Source: CAZSCF01 sp964636505 (GTDB taxonomy: Bacteria > Patescibacteriota > Minisyncoccia > Moranbacterales > UBA2206). Taken from it: 47,962 nucleotides of DNA. The stretch covers positions 1-47,962 of the forward strand of contig CAZWRY010000007.1 of the NCBI GenBank assembly GCA_964636505.1, given 5' to 3'. The notes under the pieces are model-generated. The model was given only the letters and a program-made list of their open reading frames with translations. It searched no databases and was not told where the DNA came from. Each line of letters opens with the position of its first letter. Positions within the stretch are counted from its first letter, which is position 1. Below, piece by piece: positions 31,429 through 39,443 of the stretch. Position numbers and translations under genes: made by a program.

Positions 31429-32667
31429 ATGATTAAAAAAAATATAAAATTTTTAATAGGAACGATTTTTGCTGTTGGATTTTTTCTTTTTGTTAACAAC
31501 GTTGCTATGGCATTAGACTATGAAGAAATAGAATATACAAAAGAATGTCCAAAGGGGAAGATGCTGAATACAGACTGTACTTTAAACGGCCAAACCGGAA
31601 CATGCAAATTGAGAAGAATTAATGGAACTGCGACAAAAATTTGCGTGGTTGAAAATGAAGAAACGAGTAAACCGAAGGACGAAGAAGATGCAAGCTCTAA
31701 AAATGAAACCAAGCCTTCTGATTCGTCGGAAAACAATAATCAATCAGAAAAAGAAAGTCAATCGCAAACCAAGGAAACCTCACAGGCTTTTGATTATACT
31801 CAGGAGCCAACTTTCAAAGGTCTGGTGCCTTGCGGAACGGACGAAAATGATGTGCCGTGTACTCTTTGTCATCTCATTATCGGCATTCAAAGAATATTCA
31901 GATACGGATTATACTTGGTAACAACACTGGCTTTTGTCGGGTTATTTATTGGTGGAGCCATGTATATGCTTTCCTCGGGTGATGAGACCATGCTAAATTC
32001 AGCTAAAAGTTTTTTGAAAAATGTTTTGATCGGTTTTTCATTGACGATCGGCGCCTGGCTAATCGTTAATGTCGTCTTGAACATTTTGCCGCTAAGCGAA
32101 GGAATGGGTGTAAATAAAGCCAGATGGTACGAGTTTAGTTGCAGTACGGATAGCTCGATGGGAACGGGTGGCTCTCCGACTAAGCCACCAGGCAGTGGTG
32201 AAGAAGATCCATTGGACGATGGTTCAAAAGAGAAAAAATGTGGATTAGACAACAAAGGAAAATGTTTTCCCGGTAGCATAGCTGTGGTTAATTGTCCTGG
32301 CGGCTATACGCCGGCAACAGGCAATCCTTTAAATCCTTGCGAGTCAGGATATAGTTGTTGCGAGCCAAATGGTTTGCCAACCGATCCAACAGGAAGATGC
32401 GGCATTAATAATGCGGGAGAGTGCAAGCCGGGGGTAACTTCTTGCCCAAGCGGCTGGACAGCCACAATGGGCAATCCTGACAATCCTTGTCCAAGCGGGT
32501 CTAAATGTTGTGTGAAAAATGGAGAATCAAGTGAGACCTGCCGGGGATCATTTTCTACTGTTGAAGGAAAGTGCTTTTACGGCATGAGCAGTTGTCCCAA
32601 GGGTTGGTCTCATCCTTGGTTTGGGACATGTTCAGCTTCGCAATCAATATGCTGTGTAAAAAAATAA
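31429..32667 (+). CDS. T4SS-pilin-like membrane protein with three 6-Cys modules
   Basis: 412 residues. Signal peptide (MIKKNIKFLIGTIFAVGFFL), an N-terminal Cys-containing segment, then a Ser/Lys/Gln-rich linker. Two adjacent membrane helices with MYMLSSGDETMLNSAKSFLKN between them (about 163-222) are the TrbC/VirB2-like pilin hairpin. The C-terminal part holds three modules with Cys spacing x7-x9-x14-x5-CC, x7-x6-x14-x5-CC and x10-x6-x11-x6-CC. These resemble secreted disulfide-rich domains. The membrane hairpin plus exposed modules suggest a surface fibre or anchor. Function unknown. Confidence 0.78.
   Translation: MIKKNIKFLIGTIFAVGFFLFVNNVAMALDYEEIEYTKECPKGKMLNTDCTLNGQTGTCKLRRINGTATKICVVENEETSKPKDEEDASSKNETKPSDSSENNNQSEKESQSQTKETSQAFDYTQEPTFKGLVPCGTDENDVPCTLCHLIIGIQRIFRYGLYLVTTLAFVGLFIGGAMYMLSSGDETMLNSAKSFLKNVLIGFSLTIGAWLIVNVVLNILPLSEGMGVNKARWYEFSCSTDSSMGTGGSPTKPPGSGEEDPLDDGSKEKKCGLDNKGKCFPGSIAVVNCPGGYTPATGNPLNPCESGYSCCEPNGLPTDPTGRCGINNAGECKPGVTSCPSGWTATMGNPDNPCPSGSKCCVKNGESSETCRGSFSTVEGKCFYGMSSCPKGWSHPWFGTCSASQSICCVKK
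32238..32664 (+). repeat. Three tandem 6-cysteine modules in one gene
   Basis: C-x7-C-x9-C-x14-C-x5-CC, C-x7-C-x6-C-x14-C-x5-CC and C-x10-C-x6-C-x11-C-x6-CC. Shared words: GxCxxG, CPxGW or CPGGY, and a closing CC. Related modules are in the gene at 34.8 kb. Confidence 0.8.
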
Positions 32668-32693
32668 AATAATCTTTTAATAAAACAATAAAA

Positions 32694-33641
32694 ATGAAGA
32701 ATAAAATAATTATCAGAATAATAAGCATTTGTTTGTTTTTCTTTTTCAGTTACAATATTTCTTTAGCGGCAGGTTGTTGTGTTTTTTCCACTAAAACAGG
32801 CTTTGGTCCGAAAAATTGCGAGAAAAATGTCAGCGCTGAGCGTTGTAAAAAAATTATGGCGGAAGCCAATTTGAAAAACGGAGCATTTGAAGCTAGTGAG
32901 CCAAACTGTGATGGAGCTGGTTCGTGGAGCTTTTGCAATTATGGCAGTAAGCCAGCAACTTGTTCAAAAGAAGGCCAGGCTTGTACCCTAGCCGATTCAA
33001 CGCCGGGAACTTGTGTTAAGGATGCAAAGACCGGAAAAATTGAGTGCGTGAAGAATTCCAGCTCTGAAAATAAACCAAATCCGACGGAAAAGACGACCAC
33101 TACAGCTTCAACAACCTTTTCCAATCCTCTTAAGTTCACTTCCTTGTCTGAAGTTTTAGTGGCTATCCTGGTTAATTTACAAAGCTTCTTGGCGATTATC
33201 GCTATTATCATAATTATTGTCGGCGGTATTATGTATATGTTTTCGGCGGGTAATGAGAGCATGATCACTAAAGCCAAAACAACAATCGGCGGCGCCTTAA
33301 TCGGATTATCTATTATTTTGGCGGCACCTTCATTCCTGAAACAAATTAAAATAACTTTAGGCGGAGGAGCTACGGGAGTAAATGCAGATGAAATTGTAAA
33401 CAAGGCCTATACTATTAAAGATATCGCAGTCAGCGTACTCAATTTATTATTGTCAACGATCGGAATACTTGGTATAATTGCTCTGATTGTTGGCGGAGTA
33501 ATGTACGTTACAGCTTATGGAAGTGAAGACAGAATCGGCTTAGCGAAAAAAATCATTGGCAGTGCGTTGGTCGGTATTTTGGTTGCCTTTGGTTCCTTGA
33601 TCTTGGTCAAGCAAATCGCAGCTCTTCTGGGAGTAGTCTAA
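32694..33641 (+). CDS. Exported protein with two T4SS-pilin-like hairpins
   Basis: 315 residues. Signal peptide ending near SLAAG, then a 130-residue Cys-rich part (GCCVFS, CSKEGQACTLADSTPGTCVKD), a short Ser/Thr linker, and two consecutive pilin-type membrane hairpins: IVGGIMYMFSAGNESMITKAK and IVGGVMYVTAYGSEDRIGLAKK. A tandem arrangement of two such domains in one chain is unusual. The downstream hairpin motif GAAGCGGGACGC follows within 30 nt of the stop. Confidence 0.75.
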   Translation: MKNKIIIRIISICLFFFFSYNISLAAGCCVFSTKTGFGPKNCEKNVSAERCKKIMAEANLKNGAFEASEPNCDGAGSWSFCNYGSKPATCSKEGQACTLADSTPGTCVKDAKTGKIECVKNSSSENKPNPTEKTTTTASTTFSNPLKFTSLSEVLVAILVNLQSFLAIIAIIIIIVGGIMYMFSAGNESMITKAKTTIGGALIGLSIILAAPSFLKQIKITLGGGATGVNADEIVNKAYTIKDIAVSVLNLLLSTIGILGIIALIVGGVMYVTAYGSEDRIGLAKKIIGSALVGILVAFGSLILVKQIAALLGVV

Positions 33642-33661
33642 GCAAGAAAGAGAACCGTCTG

Positions 33662-33685
33662 CCGATTGAAGCGGGACGCGATCGG
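33662..33685. repeat. GAAGCRGGACGC hairpin motif, copy 2
   Basis: CCGAT/ATCGG stem around TGAAGCGGGACGCG, 20 nt after the stop of the double-pilin gene. Same loop as 21798, different stem. Confidence 0.45.
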
Positions 33686-33810
33686 AGAAACTTGAGAAAG
33701 AGAGTTGAAAATAATATAAAATAAAAATCAATAGCAAGTTTAGTGTTAATAAAAAAATCCTGGCCAAAAATAAAGATAAAAAGTGGCGAGGAAAGAAAAG
33801 GAGGTGTTTT

Positions 33811-34167
33811 ATGAAAAATAAAGTTAGAGCAGCTTCCGGCGCTATAGCCGTCGCCCTGATGACACTACCTGGTTTGGCCATGGCTCAATTTGCCGCTCCA
33901 ACCGGAACTAATTTACCAGAAGGAAAAGTTTCTGACATCATCAAAAATATCATGAACTGGATTTTGGGAATTGTGGGAGTCCTCGGTGTTATCGGTTTTG
34001 CAATTGCCGGTATCCTGTATTTGACTGCGGCCGGTGATGAAACCAAAATTGATACAGCAAAAACGGCTATGACCTATGCAATCATTGGAGTCATTGTGGC
34101 TTTGGTTGGTTTGGTTATTATTCGCGCAGCCAGCTCAATGCTTGGAGGTTCATCTTCCAGTTTCTAG
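33811..34167 (+). CDS. T4SS-pilin-like protein (short)
   Basis: 118 residues. A signal peptide (cut near AMA-QF) is followed by a short linker and the two-helix pilin hairpin (NIMNWILGIVGVLGVIGFAIAGILYLTAAGDETKIDTAKTAM). C-terminal GGSSSSF. Closest to the classic VirB2/TrbC-like form. The Shine-Dalgarno AAGGAGGTG is the strongest in this cluster, so it is likely the major subunit. A terminator follows. Confidence 0.8.
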   Translation: MKNKVRAASGAIAVALMTLPGLAMAQFAAPTGTNLPEGKVSDIIKNIMNWILGIVGVLGVIGFAIAGILYLTAAGDETKIDTAKTAMTYAIIGVIVALVGLVIIRAASSMLGGSSSSF

Positions 34168-34188
34168 ATTTATTTGTTGCGTATTTTC

Positions 34189-34230
34189 AAAAACGGCCAG
34201 GACTTATCCACAGGCCGTTTTTTTATTTTT
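34189..34230 (+). terminator. Terminator after the short pilin gene
   Basis: AAACGGCC and GGCCGTTT arms and TTTTATTTTT. The loop contains TTATCCACA, identical to a DnaA box. Confidence 0.85.
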
Positions 34231-34343
34231 CGTAATATAAAAAAAATGTGGTATAATAATACCACAAATAATAAAATATAATTTATAAGTTAAAAAAACT
34301 TTCATCATAAACAAAAAAATGATGAAGGGCAAAAACAAAAAAA

Positions 34344-34793
34344 ATGGTAAAGTGGAAAAAAATAATTTTCTTGTTGGCAGTTGCGGTTTTTTTGGTGCCG
34401 CAAGTTTCTTCAGCCGCGTTCGGAATCAATATGAACGATAGCGGAATGAGTGGAAGCTATTATGGAAATGGTTTTGGCTTCAGTTTTAATACCGGCAGCG
34501 GTGGAGGCGGATGGAATGTGGGTAATCTTATGGGTTACGGCTTGCCCAATAGTTCTGTTTCAGGAATTATCAGGAATATTTTATCCTGGGTTTTGATGAT
34601 TTTCGGTTTTTTGGGACTTATCGGTTTTGTGATTGCGGGCATAATGTATGTTCTTTCCGCTGGGAACCAAACCACGATGGATAGAGCTAAAACCGCCATG
34701 ACCTATTCAGCTATTGGAATAGTTGTTGGTCTGGTTGGGTTGGTAATCATTCAAGCTATCAATATGGCGCTTAATTCGGGAGCAAATTTTTAA
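34344..34793 (+). CDS. T4SS-pilin-like protein with Gly/Ser/Asn-rich head
   Basis: 149 residues. Signal peptide ending VSSA-AF, then a 50-residue Gly/Ser/Asn/Tyr-rich segment (YYGNGFGFSFNTGSGGGGW), and the pilin hairpin (IIRNILSWVLMIFGFLGLIGFVIAGIMYVLSAGNQTTMDRAKTAM). The hairpin is close in sequence to the 118- and 259-residue paralogues, pointing to local gene duplication. No other domain. Confidence 0.78.
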   Translation: MVKWKKIIFLLAVAVFLVPQVSSAAFGINMNDSGMSGSYYGNGFGFSFNTGSGGGGWNVGNLMGYGLPNSSVSGIIRNILSWVLMIFGFLGLIGFVIAGIMYVLSAGNQTTMDRAKTAMTYSAIGIVVGLVGLVIIQAINMALNSGANF

Positions 34794-34813
34794 AATTTTT
34801 TATAAATATAAAA

Positions 34814-35593
34814 ATGATTTTTATTGAAAAAAGAAAATTAAAAAACAAATCAATCTGGATATTATTTTCTTTCTTGCTGTTTTTTTTGATAATAGGTTTT
34901 CACTCAGCGAGAGCACAATGGGATCCACCCAAAGAAGGCGATCAGTGCGGAACCAATGGCTCGGGTACTTGCAAGTCCGGAACTTTTTCTTGTCCTTCAG
35001 GCTGGACTGCTTTTGGTGAAAAATGCAGCAGCAGTTTGCGTTGCTGTATAAAAGAAAAAGATGACGCGGGGTTAGGTGGTTCTTGTGGCAAAGGAGACGA
35101 GGGAACATGTTTACCGGGATCTGCTACTTGTCCGGATAATTATTCAAGACTGTGGGGAGGCAATAGTTGCACAAGCGGGTATGTTTGTTGTACTCGCGAT
35201 AGTTCCAATGAGGAAGAAGAAGAGGAAGAAGAAGATAAAAAGGACAAAGATCCCCTGGACGGAGCTGAAGAAAAATCCGGGAACGGTGATTCTTCCGGAG
35301 TAAAACTTTTGGGACAAATATATATTCCGGAAGATTCTGGTTTGCCAAACAACAATATCCAAGGAGTGCTTTCCAATGTTTTGACTTGGCTTTTGGGTAT
35401 TGTGGGCATCCTGGGGCTTATGGGTTTTGTTATTTCCGGCATCCAATATCTCTTGGCTTATTCCAATGAGGAACTGGCAGAGTCGGCCAAGAGAAATATG
35501 ACATATTCAGCCATCGGAATTACCGTAGCGCTAGCCGGTTTCATTATCATCCAAGCTATCAACTTGGCACTTCAGGGCAATCCCTGGTTCTGA
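34814..35593 (+). CDS. T4SS-pilin-like protein with two 6-Cys modules
   Basis: 259 residues. Signal peptide (SFLLFFLIIGFHSARA), two 6-Cys modules (C-x7-C-x6-C-x10-C-x5-CC and C-x7-C-x6-C-x12-C-x5-CC), an acidic linker rich in Glu/Lys/Asp, then the pilin hairpin (GVLSNVLTWLLGIVGILGLMGFVISGIQYLLAYSNEELAESAKRNM). Domain order is modules-then-pilin, the reverse of the 412-residue paralogue. The modules would face outside and form disulfides. A strong terminator follows. Confidence 0.8.
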   Translation: MIFIEKRKLKNKSIWILFSFLLFFLIIGFHSARAQWDPPKEGDQCGTNGSGTCKSGTFSCPSGWTAFGEKCSSSLRCCIKEKDDAGLGGSCGKGDEGTCLPGSATCPDNYSRLWGGNSCTSGYVCCTRDSSNEEEEEEEEDKKDKDPLDGAEEKSGNGDSSGVKLLGQIYIPEDSGLPNNNIQGVLSNVLTWLLGIVGILGLMGFVISGIQYLLAYSNEELAESAKRNMTYSAIGITVALAGFIIIQAINLALQGNPWF

Positions 35594-35610
35594 TTTTTTG
35601 ACAAATTTAA

Positions 35611-35649
35611 AACGCCAGCAAGGTTGGTTAACCAAGCTGGCGCTTTTTT
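35611..35649 (+). terminator. Terminator of the pilin cluster
   Basis: CGCCAGC and GCTGGCG arms with inner palindrome TTGGTTAACCAA, then TTTTTT. Confidence 0.9.
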
Positions 35650-36838
35650 ATTTTTTTTTCATAAAGATGGGGAAAATTTCCCCATCTTTGGAAGCAAACC
35701 TTCCGTTGGCTTGTTCCCTGTTTATGAAGGCAAGGGCGAACCTTCCTTGGTTCATGGTTTTTCCATTAAACCATTTGCCCTCATACTTACAGTTTTCTGT
35801 TTTTCTTCCTTGAAAAACAACTTGCCCTGAGGTTATCATAAGATTATTCTCATTGACCTCAACAGTGACAGTCTTTTCGGAAAACTTGTCACTGTAGCGG
35901 AGCGTCCATTCTCCACTCAGATTTTCCTCAGCCGCCTTCTTGGCTGCTGCTTTTTGGGCAGCTTCCTTGGCAGCTTCCTTGGTAGCTTCGACTTTGGCTG
36001 CTTCGGCTTGCGCTTTGGCGACTCTTTCAACTTCGGCCAGAGCTTTGGCGGCGGCATCCTGCTGCTGCCAGTCCCAGTTAACTTTATGAGGATGAACCAT
36101 CCACAATGATCCTCTCACAAAGTCTCCTTGATCATTTTGCAGCATAACCCAAACCATGCCTCCAGAAGCCTTACTCAGTTTCTGGCCAGGGATTTCTGTT
36201 ACCAATCGAACATACTTTCCCTTTTGGAGATTTGCTGTAAAAAGTGTTCCGTCTACCTCCTTGTATCCGTGAACACCTGCATAATCAACCCGTCCGATCT
36301 TGCCGAGCTTACCTTCGGTCTCAATGGACTTTGAATCCATTGAGTCGGAAAATTCCTTTTTGAAATTTTCATTTAGCCTTGCGAAGCTGCTGTGAGCTTC
36401 GGGTGACCACCATTCAAAAATGAAATTTCCAGAAGAGTAAATTAGCACAGCGAGGAGCAGGTAAAACCCAATTGTGCTGGTTGTTCTAAATCCGGGAATC
36501 TTCTTGAAAATGTAGGTAACGGCCACCATAAGAATCAGAAAGCCGATCCATAAACCTGTCAAAAAAGATCCCATAGCACTGCAGATAGTCACTATTGTTA
36601 TAAACAAAAGCAACCAAACTAACAGCATGCAACCAGCTAAGATTGCGATAACCACAATTCCAGGACGGATGGCTTCCCAAACTTCCTGTCTTGTGGGCGG
36701 GTTAAGGTTATTCCACCAAGTACCGATGCTTAATCTTGCCGCAGAGAGAATTCGGCCAATTCTGGTGGAGGTTGCAAATGAAAGGATATACAACGCGATC
36801 AATAAGACGACTAAAAAAACCAAAGCGATTATTATCAT
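35648..36838 (-). CDS. Membrane protein with Ala/Lys/Glu-rich stalk, unknown
   Basis: 396 residues. Three or four membrane helices in the first 150 residues (FLVVLLIALYILSF, IVVIAILAGCMLLVWLLLFI, GFLILMVAVTYIF), then a soluble domain, an Ala/Glu/Lys stalk (AEAAKVEATKEAAKEAAQKA) reminiscent of TolA, and a C-terminal beta-rich domain (SGEWTLRYSDKFSEKTVTVEV). I recognise no family. GC content is higher than in nearby genes. The start ATG overlaps the stop of the gene upstream by 4 nt. Confidence 0.65.
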   Translation of the reverse strand: MIIIALVFLVVLLIALYILSFATSTRIGRILSAARLSIGTWWNNLNPPTRQEVWEAIRPGIVVIAILAGCMLLVWLLLFITIVTICSAMGSFLTGLWIGFLILMVAVTYIFKKIPGFRTTSTIGFYLLLAVLIYSSGNFIFEWWSPEAHSSFARLNENFKKEFSDSMDSKSIETEGKLGKIGRVDYAGVHGYKEVDGTLFTANLQKGKYVRLVTEIPGQKLSKASGGMVWVMLQNDQGDFVRGSLWMVHPHKVNWDWQQQDAAAKALAEVERVAKAQAEAAKVEATKEAAKEAAQKAAAKKAAEENLSGEWTLRYSDKFSEKTVTVEVNENNLMITSGQVVFQGRKTENCKYEGKWFNGKTMNQGRFALAFINREQANGRFASKDGEIFPIFMKKK

Positions 36839-37497
36839 GGGGTTCTCCTTTTTTGTTTGTTTATTTTTGACTCTTCGTAACGACGCTTTATTTCATCAAG
36901 GTCGTCGTCTGAAATGTCAAAGCTGGCGAAAAGAATCTTTGCTTTTGAGGTTTTTTTCATTGTTGCGAAACCTCCTTCCAATTCGATGTAGGCCTTTCTT
37001 TTTTCATAATCATTTTCAGGAATTGCCAAAATATCATTGACTAATCCCCGGGCCCACTCCAGATCCAGCTTTGTATATGAAGCTTCCGTAGCTTCATTTT
37101 GGTCGTCTGTTCCGGATTTGTTTTTGTTCTTTTGCTTCGGAGACTTGGGAGGGTTTGCTCTCATCTTCTTTACCATTCCTTGAGCCAAGAAAACTCTGAA
37201 AGCAGTTAATCGTTCCTTCCCTTTATCGGAATCGTTTTGCAACTGTTCAAGCAGCTTTTCAAACTGCTTTCTGGTTGTGGGGTCTAGAAAATTTTTTAAA
37301 TCTCTTGCTAGCAGCTCTTCATCGTTTGATTTTCCTGTAGGATCAATAAAGATCTCTCCGATTTTCTCGGCGGCCATTTTTTGAAAGGCCTCATTGCCGA
37401 CCATCTTTCCAGCAACCCTTCCGAACCAACCGAATTTGCTAGCAGTAAAGAGACCTGCCAACTCCGCTAAAAATTCTTCGATAAATCCTGTCGACAT
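36835..37497 (-). CDS. Hypothetical soluble protein
   Basis: About 220 residues from the ATG preceded by GGAGGTG; an upstream extension in frame lacks such a site. Mainly helical and charged, with a Lys/Pro-rich spacer (PPKSPKQKNKNKSGTDDQ) and a C-terminal EESKINKQKRR. No recognised domain. It is coupled to the membrane-protein gene downstream by an ATGA overlap, and a TTGACT/TAGTAT promoter precedes it, so the two form a unit of probably foreign origin (base composition and Shine-Dalgarno use differ from neighbours). Confidence 0.6.
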   Translation of the reverse strand: MSTGFIEEFLAELAGLFTASKFGWFGRVAGKMVGNEAFQKMAAEKIGEIFIDPTGKSNDEELLARDLKNFLDPTTRKQFEKLLEQLQNDSDKGKERLTAFRVFLAQGMVKKMRANPPKSPKQKNKNKSGTDDQNEATEASYTKLDLEWARGLVNDILAIPENDYEKRKAYIELEGGFATMKKTSKAKILFASFDISDDDLDEIKRRYEESKINKQKRRTP

Positions 37498-37572
37498 AAT
37501 ACACCTCCGTATATTTTTTTTGTTGTATTTTATTGTCAAAGGACCCGAAGGCCCTCTATTCTTTCGCCTTCA

Positions 37573-37590
37573 TTACCAAATATATGGTAA
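37573..37590. promoter_or_regulatory. Palindrome at the transcript start of the hypothetical pair
   Basis: TTACCA-AATATA-TGGTAA lies at about +1 to +18 relative to the promoter at 37597, a plausible operator. Confidence 0.4.
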
Positions 37591-37596
37591 CAGGAA

Positions 37597-37625
37597 ATAC
37601 TAGCACATTTTAGGCAAAAAGTCAA
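37597..37625 (-). promoter_or_regulatory. Promoter of the hypothetical gene pair
   Basis: Minus strand TTGACT, 17-nt spacer, TAGTAT. Confidence 0.7.
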
Positions 37626-37821
37626 CTTATTTTTAGTTTTTAGTTCATAGTTTTTAGTTCGTAGATACATTTTTTGCTTTATCTGAGCCTTTTTTGTGAA
37701 AAATCAAGCATTTTTATAAAAAGGCTTATTTAGGCAAAAAAATGAATAGTTAGCTTTATTTAGGCCATTAATCTAGGAAGCCATTAAAAGCCCTATTTTT
37801 GCTCCAAAATGCGTTAATTTG

Positions 37822-37889
37822 ACCCCGCACTAACTTTCAGCTGGCTTAAGCCCAAAACGCTTCGCGTTTGCTGAAAATTAGTGCGGGGT
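37822..37889. repeat. Three-stem inverted repeat upstream of nusA
   Basis: ACCCCGCACTAACTTTCAGC pairs with GCTGAAAATTAGTGCGGGGT (19 of 20). Inside lie two small hairpins, GGCTTAAGCC and AAACGC-TTC-GCGTTT, so the whole folds as a three-way junction. Its right end abuts the -35 of the nusA promoter. Confidence 0.65.
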
Positions 37890-37918
37890 TTGACACTTTG
37901 TGAGCAAAATGCTACCAT
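37890..37918 (+). promoter_or_regulatory. Promoter of nusA
   Basis: TTGACA, 17-nt spacer, TACCAT; predicted start near 37925. Confidence 0.75.
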
Positions 37919-37943
37919 CAATGCATAGAAGTTTCCGAAGCAG

Positions 37944-37966
37944 GTTCGCGCGAGCGAACTTTTTTT
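37944..37966 (+). terminator. Promoter-proximal terminator in the nusA leader
   Basis: GTTCGC-GCGA-GCGAAC followed by TTTTTTT, only about 20 nt after the predicted transcript start and about 60 nt before the nusA ATG. Confidence 0.85.
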
Positions 37967-38026
37967 AATGAAAATAACAATTAATAATAAGACAAATAGG
38001 ACAATAAAGGCCTATTAAATAATATT

Positions 38027-39370
38027 ATGGCTAAGAAAAAAATATTGAAAGATGATCAAAATTCCGGCGGAGGTTTGGGTGATTTTGGTAGCGCTATTTC
38101 CGCACTTTGTGAGGAAAAAGGAATTTCCAAAGACAAGGTAATTGAAACGATTGAAGCGGCTCTTTCAGCAGCTTACAAAAAAGACTATGGAAAGAAAGGA
38201 CAAAATATCCGCGCGATTTTTAACGAAAGAACCGGCGATACGAAATTCTTTTTGCTCAAAGAAGTTGTGGATGAAACAACCAGAGAATTTGTTAAGGAAG
38301 AAGACTTACAAGAACTTGCCCGCAATGCTTTACATGGCGAAGCAGGCGGGGGAAAAGAAGCAAAAAAGGATTCCAGTATTGTTTTGGAAGGCGAAGAAGA
38401 AAAATTACCTCGTTTCAATCCGGAAAGGGATTTGACTTTGGATGAGGCTAAAAAACTCAAAAAAGATTCTGTGATTGGAGATGTGATTGAAATTGCGCTT
38501 GAATCAAAACAAGATTACGGACGAGTGGCGGCACAAACTGCCAAGCAAGTAATTATTCAAAGAATCAGGGAGGCCGAAAGAGATTCAATGTATGATGAAT
38601 ACAAAGACAAGGAGGGTGAAGTTTTGAGCGGAGTTATTCAAAGAATTGAAGGCCGTAACGTGATTATTGATCTGGGAAAATCGGTCGGTGTTTTGTTTCC
38701 GCAAGAACAAGTTGAATCAGAAAGTTATCGCATCGGTCAAAGACTTAAGGTTTATGTTTATAAGGTTGAGGCCGGTTCAAAAGGTCCTGGCATTACATTG
38801 AGTCGAGTGCATCCGGAATTAGTCAGAAAACTTTTTGAATTGGAAGTGCCAGAAATTTTTGCCAAAACAGTAGAAATAAAATCAATTGCCAGAGAAGCTG
38901 GAGAAAGAACCAAAATTGCCGTGTCCTCTAATGAAGAAGGTATTGATCCAATCGGATCTTGTGTTGGACAAAAGGGTACTCGCGTGCAGGCAGTTATTGA
39001 TGAGTTGGGCGGAGAAAAAATTGATATTATTCTTTGGAATGACGATATTGCCAAATTTATTTCTGCTTCTCTCAGCCCGGCCAAAGTTTTAAAAGTGGAT
39101 ATTAATGAATCCAAAAAGGAAGCGCTGGTAACCGTTCCGGAAGACCAACTTTCTTTGGCTATCGGTAAGAGAGGACAAAATGTTCGTTTGGCAGCCAAGC
39201 TCACAGAATGGAAAATAGATATTGTTGGCGCCAAAACATCTGACGAAGATTCAGAAGAAAAAGAGATAGAAGCAGCTAATGAAGATAAAAATGTTGCGGA
39301 AGAAGAAGATGAAAAAAACGAAAAACCGAAAAAGAAAAGCGAGAAGAAAAAAGCCAAAACCGAAGAATAA
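38027..39370 (+). CDS. nusA: Transcription termination/antitermination factor NusA
   Basis: 447 residues. N-terminal RNAP-binding domain (ISALCEEKGISKDKVIETIEAALSAAYKKDYG), an S1 domain (GEVLSGVIQRIEGRNVIIDLG), then two KH domains (IDPIGSCVGQKGTRVQAVIDELGGEKIDII and QLSLAIGKRGQNVRLAAKLT). A Glu/Lys-rich tail ends it. A 50-residue insert (about 95-140) interrupts the N-terminal domain. The leader contains a NusA-type intrinsic terminator, consistent with autoregulation. Confidence 0.95.
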   Translation: MAKKKILKDDQNSGGGLGDFGSAISALCEEKGISKDKVIETIEAALSAAYKKDYGKKGQNIRAIFNERTGDTKFFLLKEVVDETTREFVKEEDLQELARNALHGEAGGGKEAKKDSSIVLEGEEEKLPRFNPERDLTLDEAKKLKKDSVIGDVIEIALESKQDYGRVAAQTAKQVIIQRIREAERDSMYDEYKDKEGEVLSGVIQRIEGRNVIIDLGKSVGVLFPQEQVESESYRIGQRLKVYVYKVEAGSKGPGITLSRVHPELVRKLFELEVPEIFAKTVEIKSIAREAGERTKIAVSSNEEGIDPIGSCVGQKGTRVQAVIDELGGEKIDIILWNDDIAKFISASLSPAKVLKVDINESKKEALVTVPEDQLSLAIGKRGQNVRLAAKLTEWKIDIVGAKTSDEDSEEKEIEAANEDKNVAEEEDEKNEKPKKKSEKKKAKTEE

Positions 39371-39443
39371 TTTTTTTAGTTATTAATAATTTAAAAAGAT
39401 TATTGAGATAAATTTTTTTATCTAAATAATCAAAATAAAAAAT

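Larger units (their letters stand above)
37498..38026. other. Gene-free spacer upstream of nusA
   Basis: 529 bases with the promoter and operator of the minus-strand pair, a degenerate TTTTTAGTT-type tandem repeat (37628-37665), a stretch rich in short GGCTTA/TTAGGC words (37720-37800), the three-stem inverted repeat, the nusA promoter and its leader terminator. No reading frame. Confidence 0.7.

Noticed and set aside
34204..34212. Perfect DnaA box TTATCCACA
   Set aside because: It is a single copy in the loop of a terminator, without AT-rich unwinding region or further boxes; most likely chance.
38758..39357. 199-codon minus-strand frame opposite nusA
   Set aside because: Ser-rich antisense shadow of the NusA KH and tail region.
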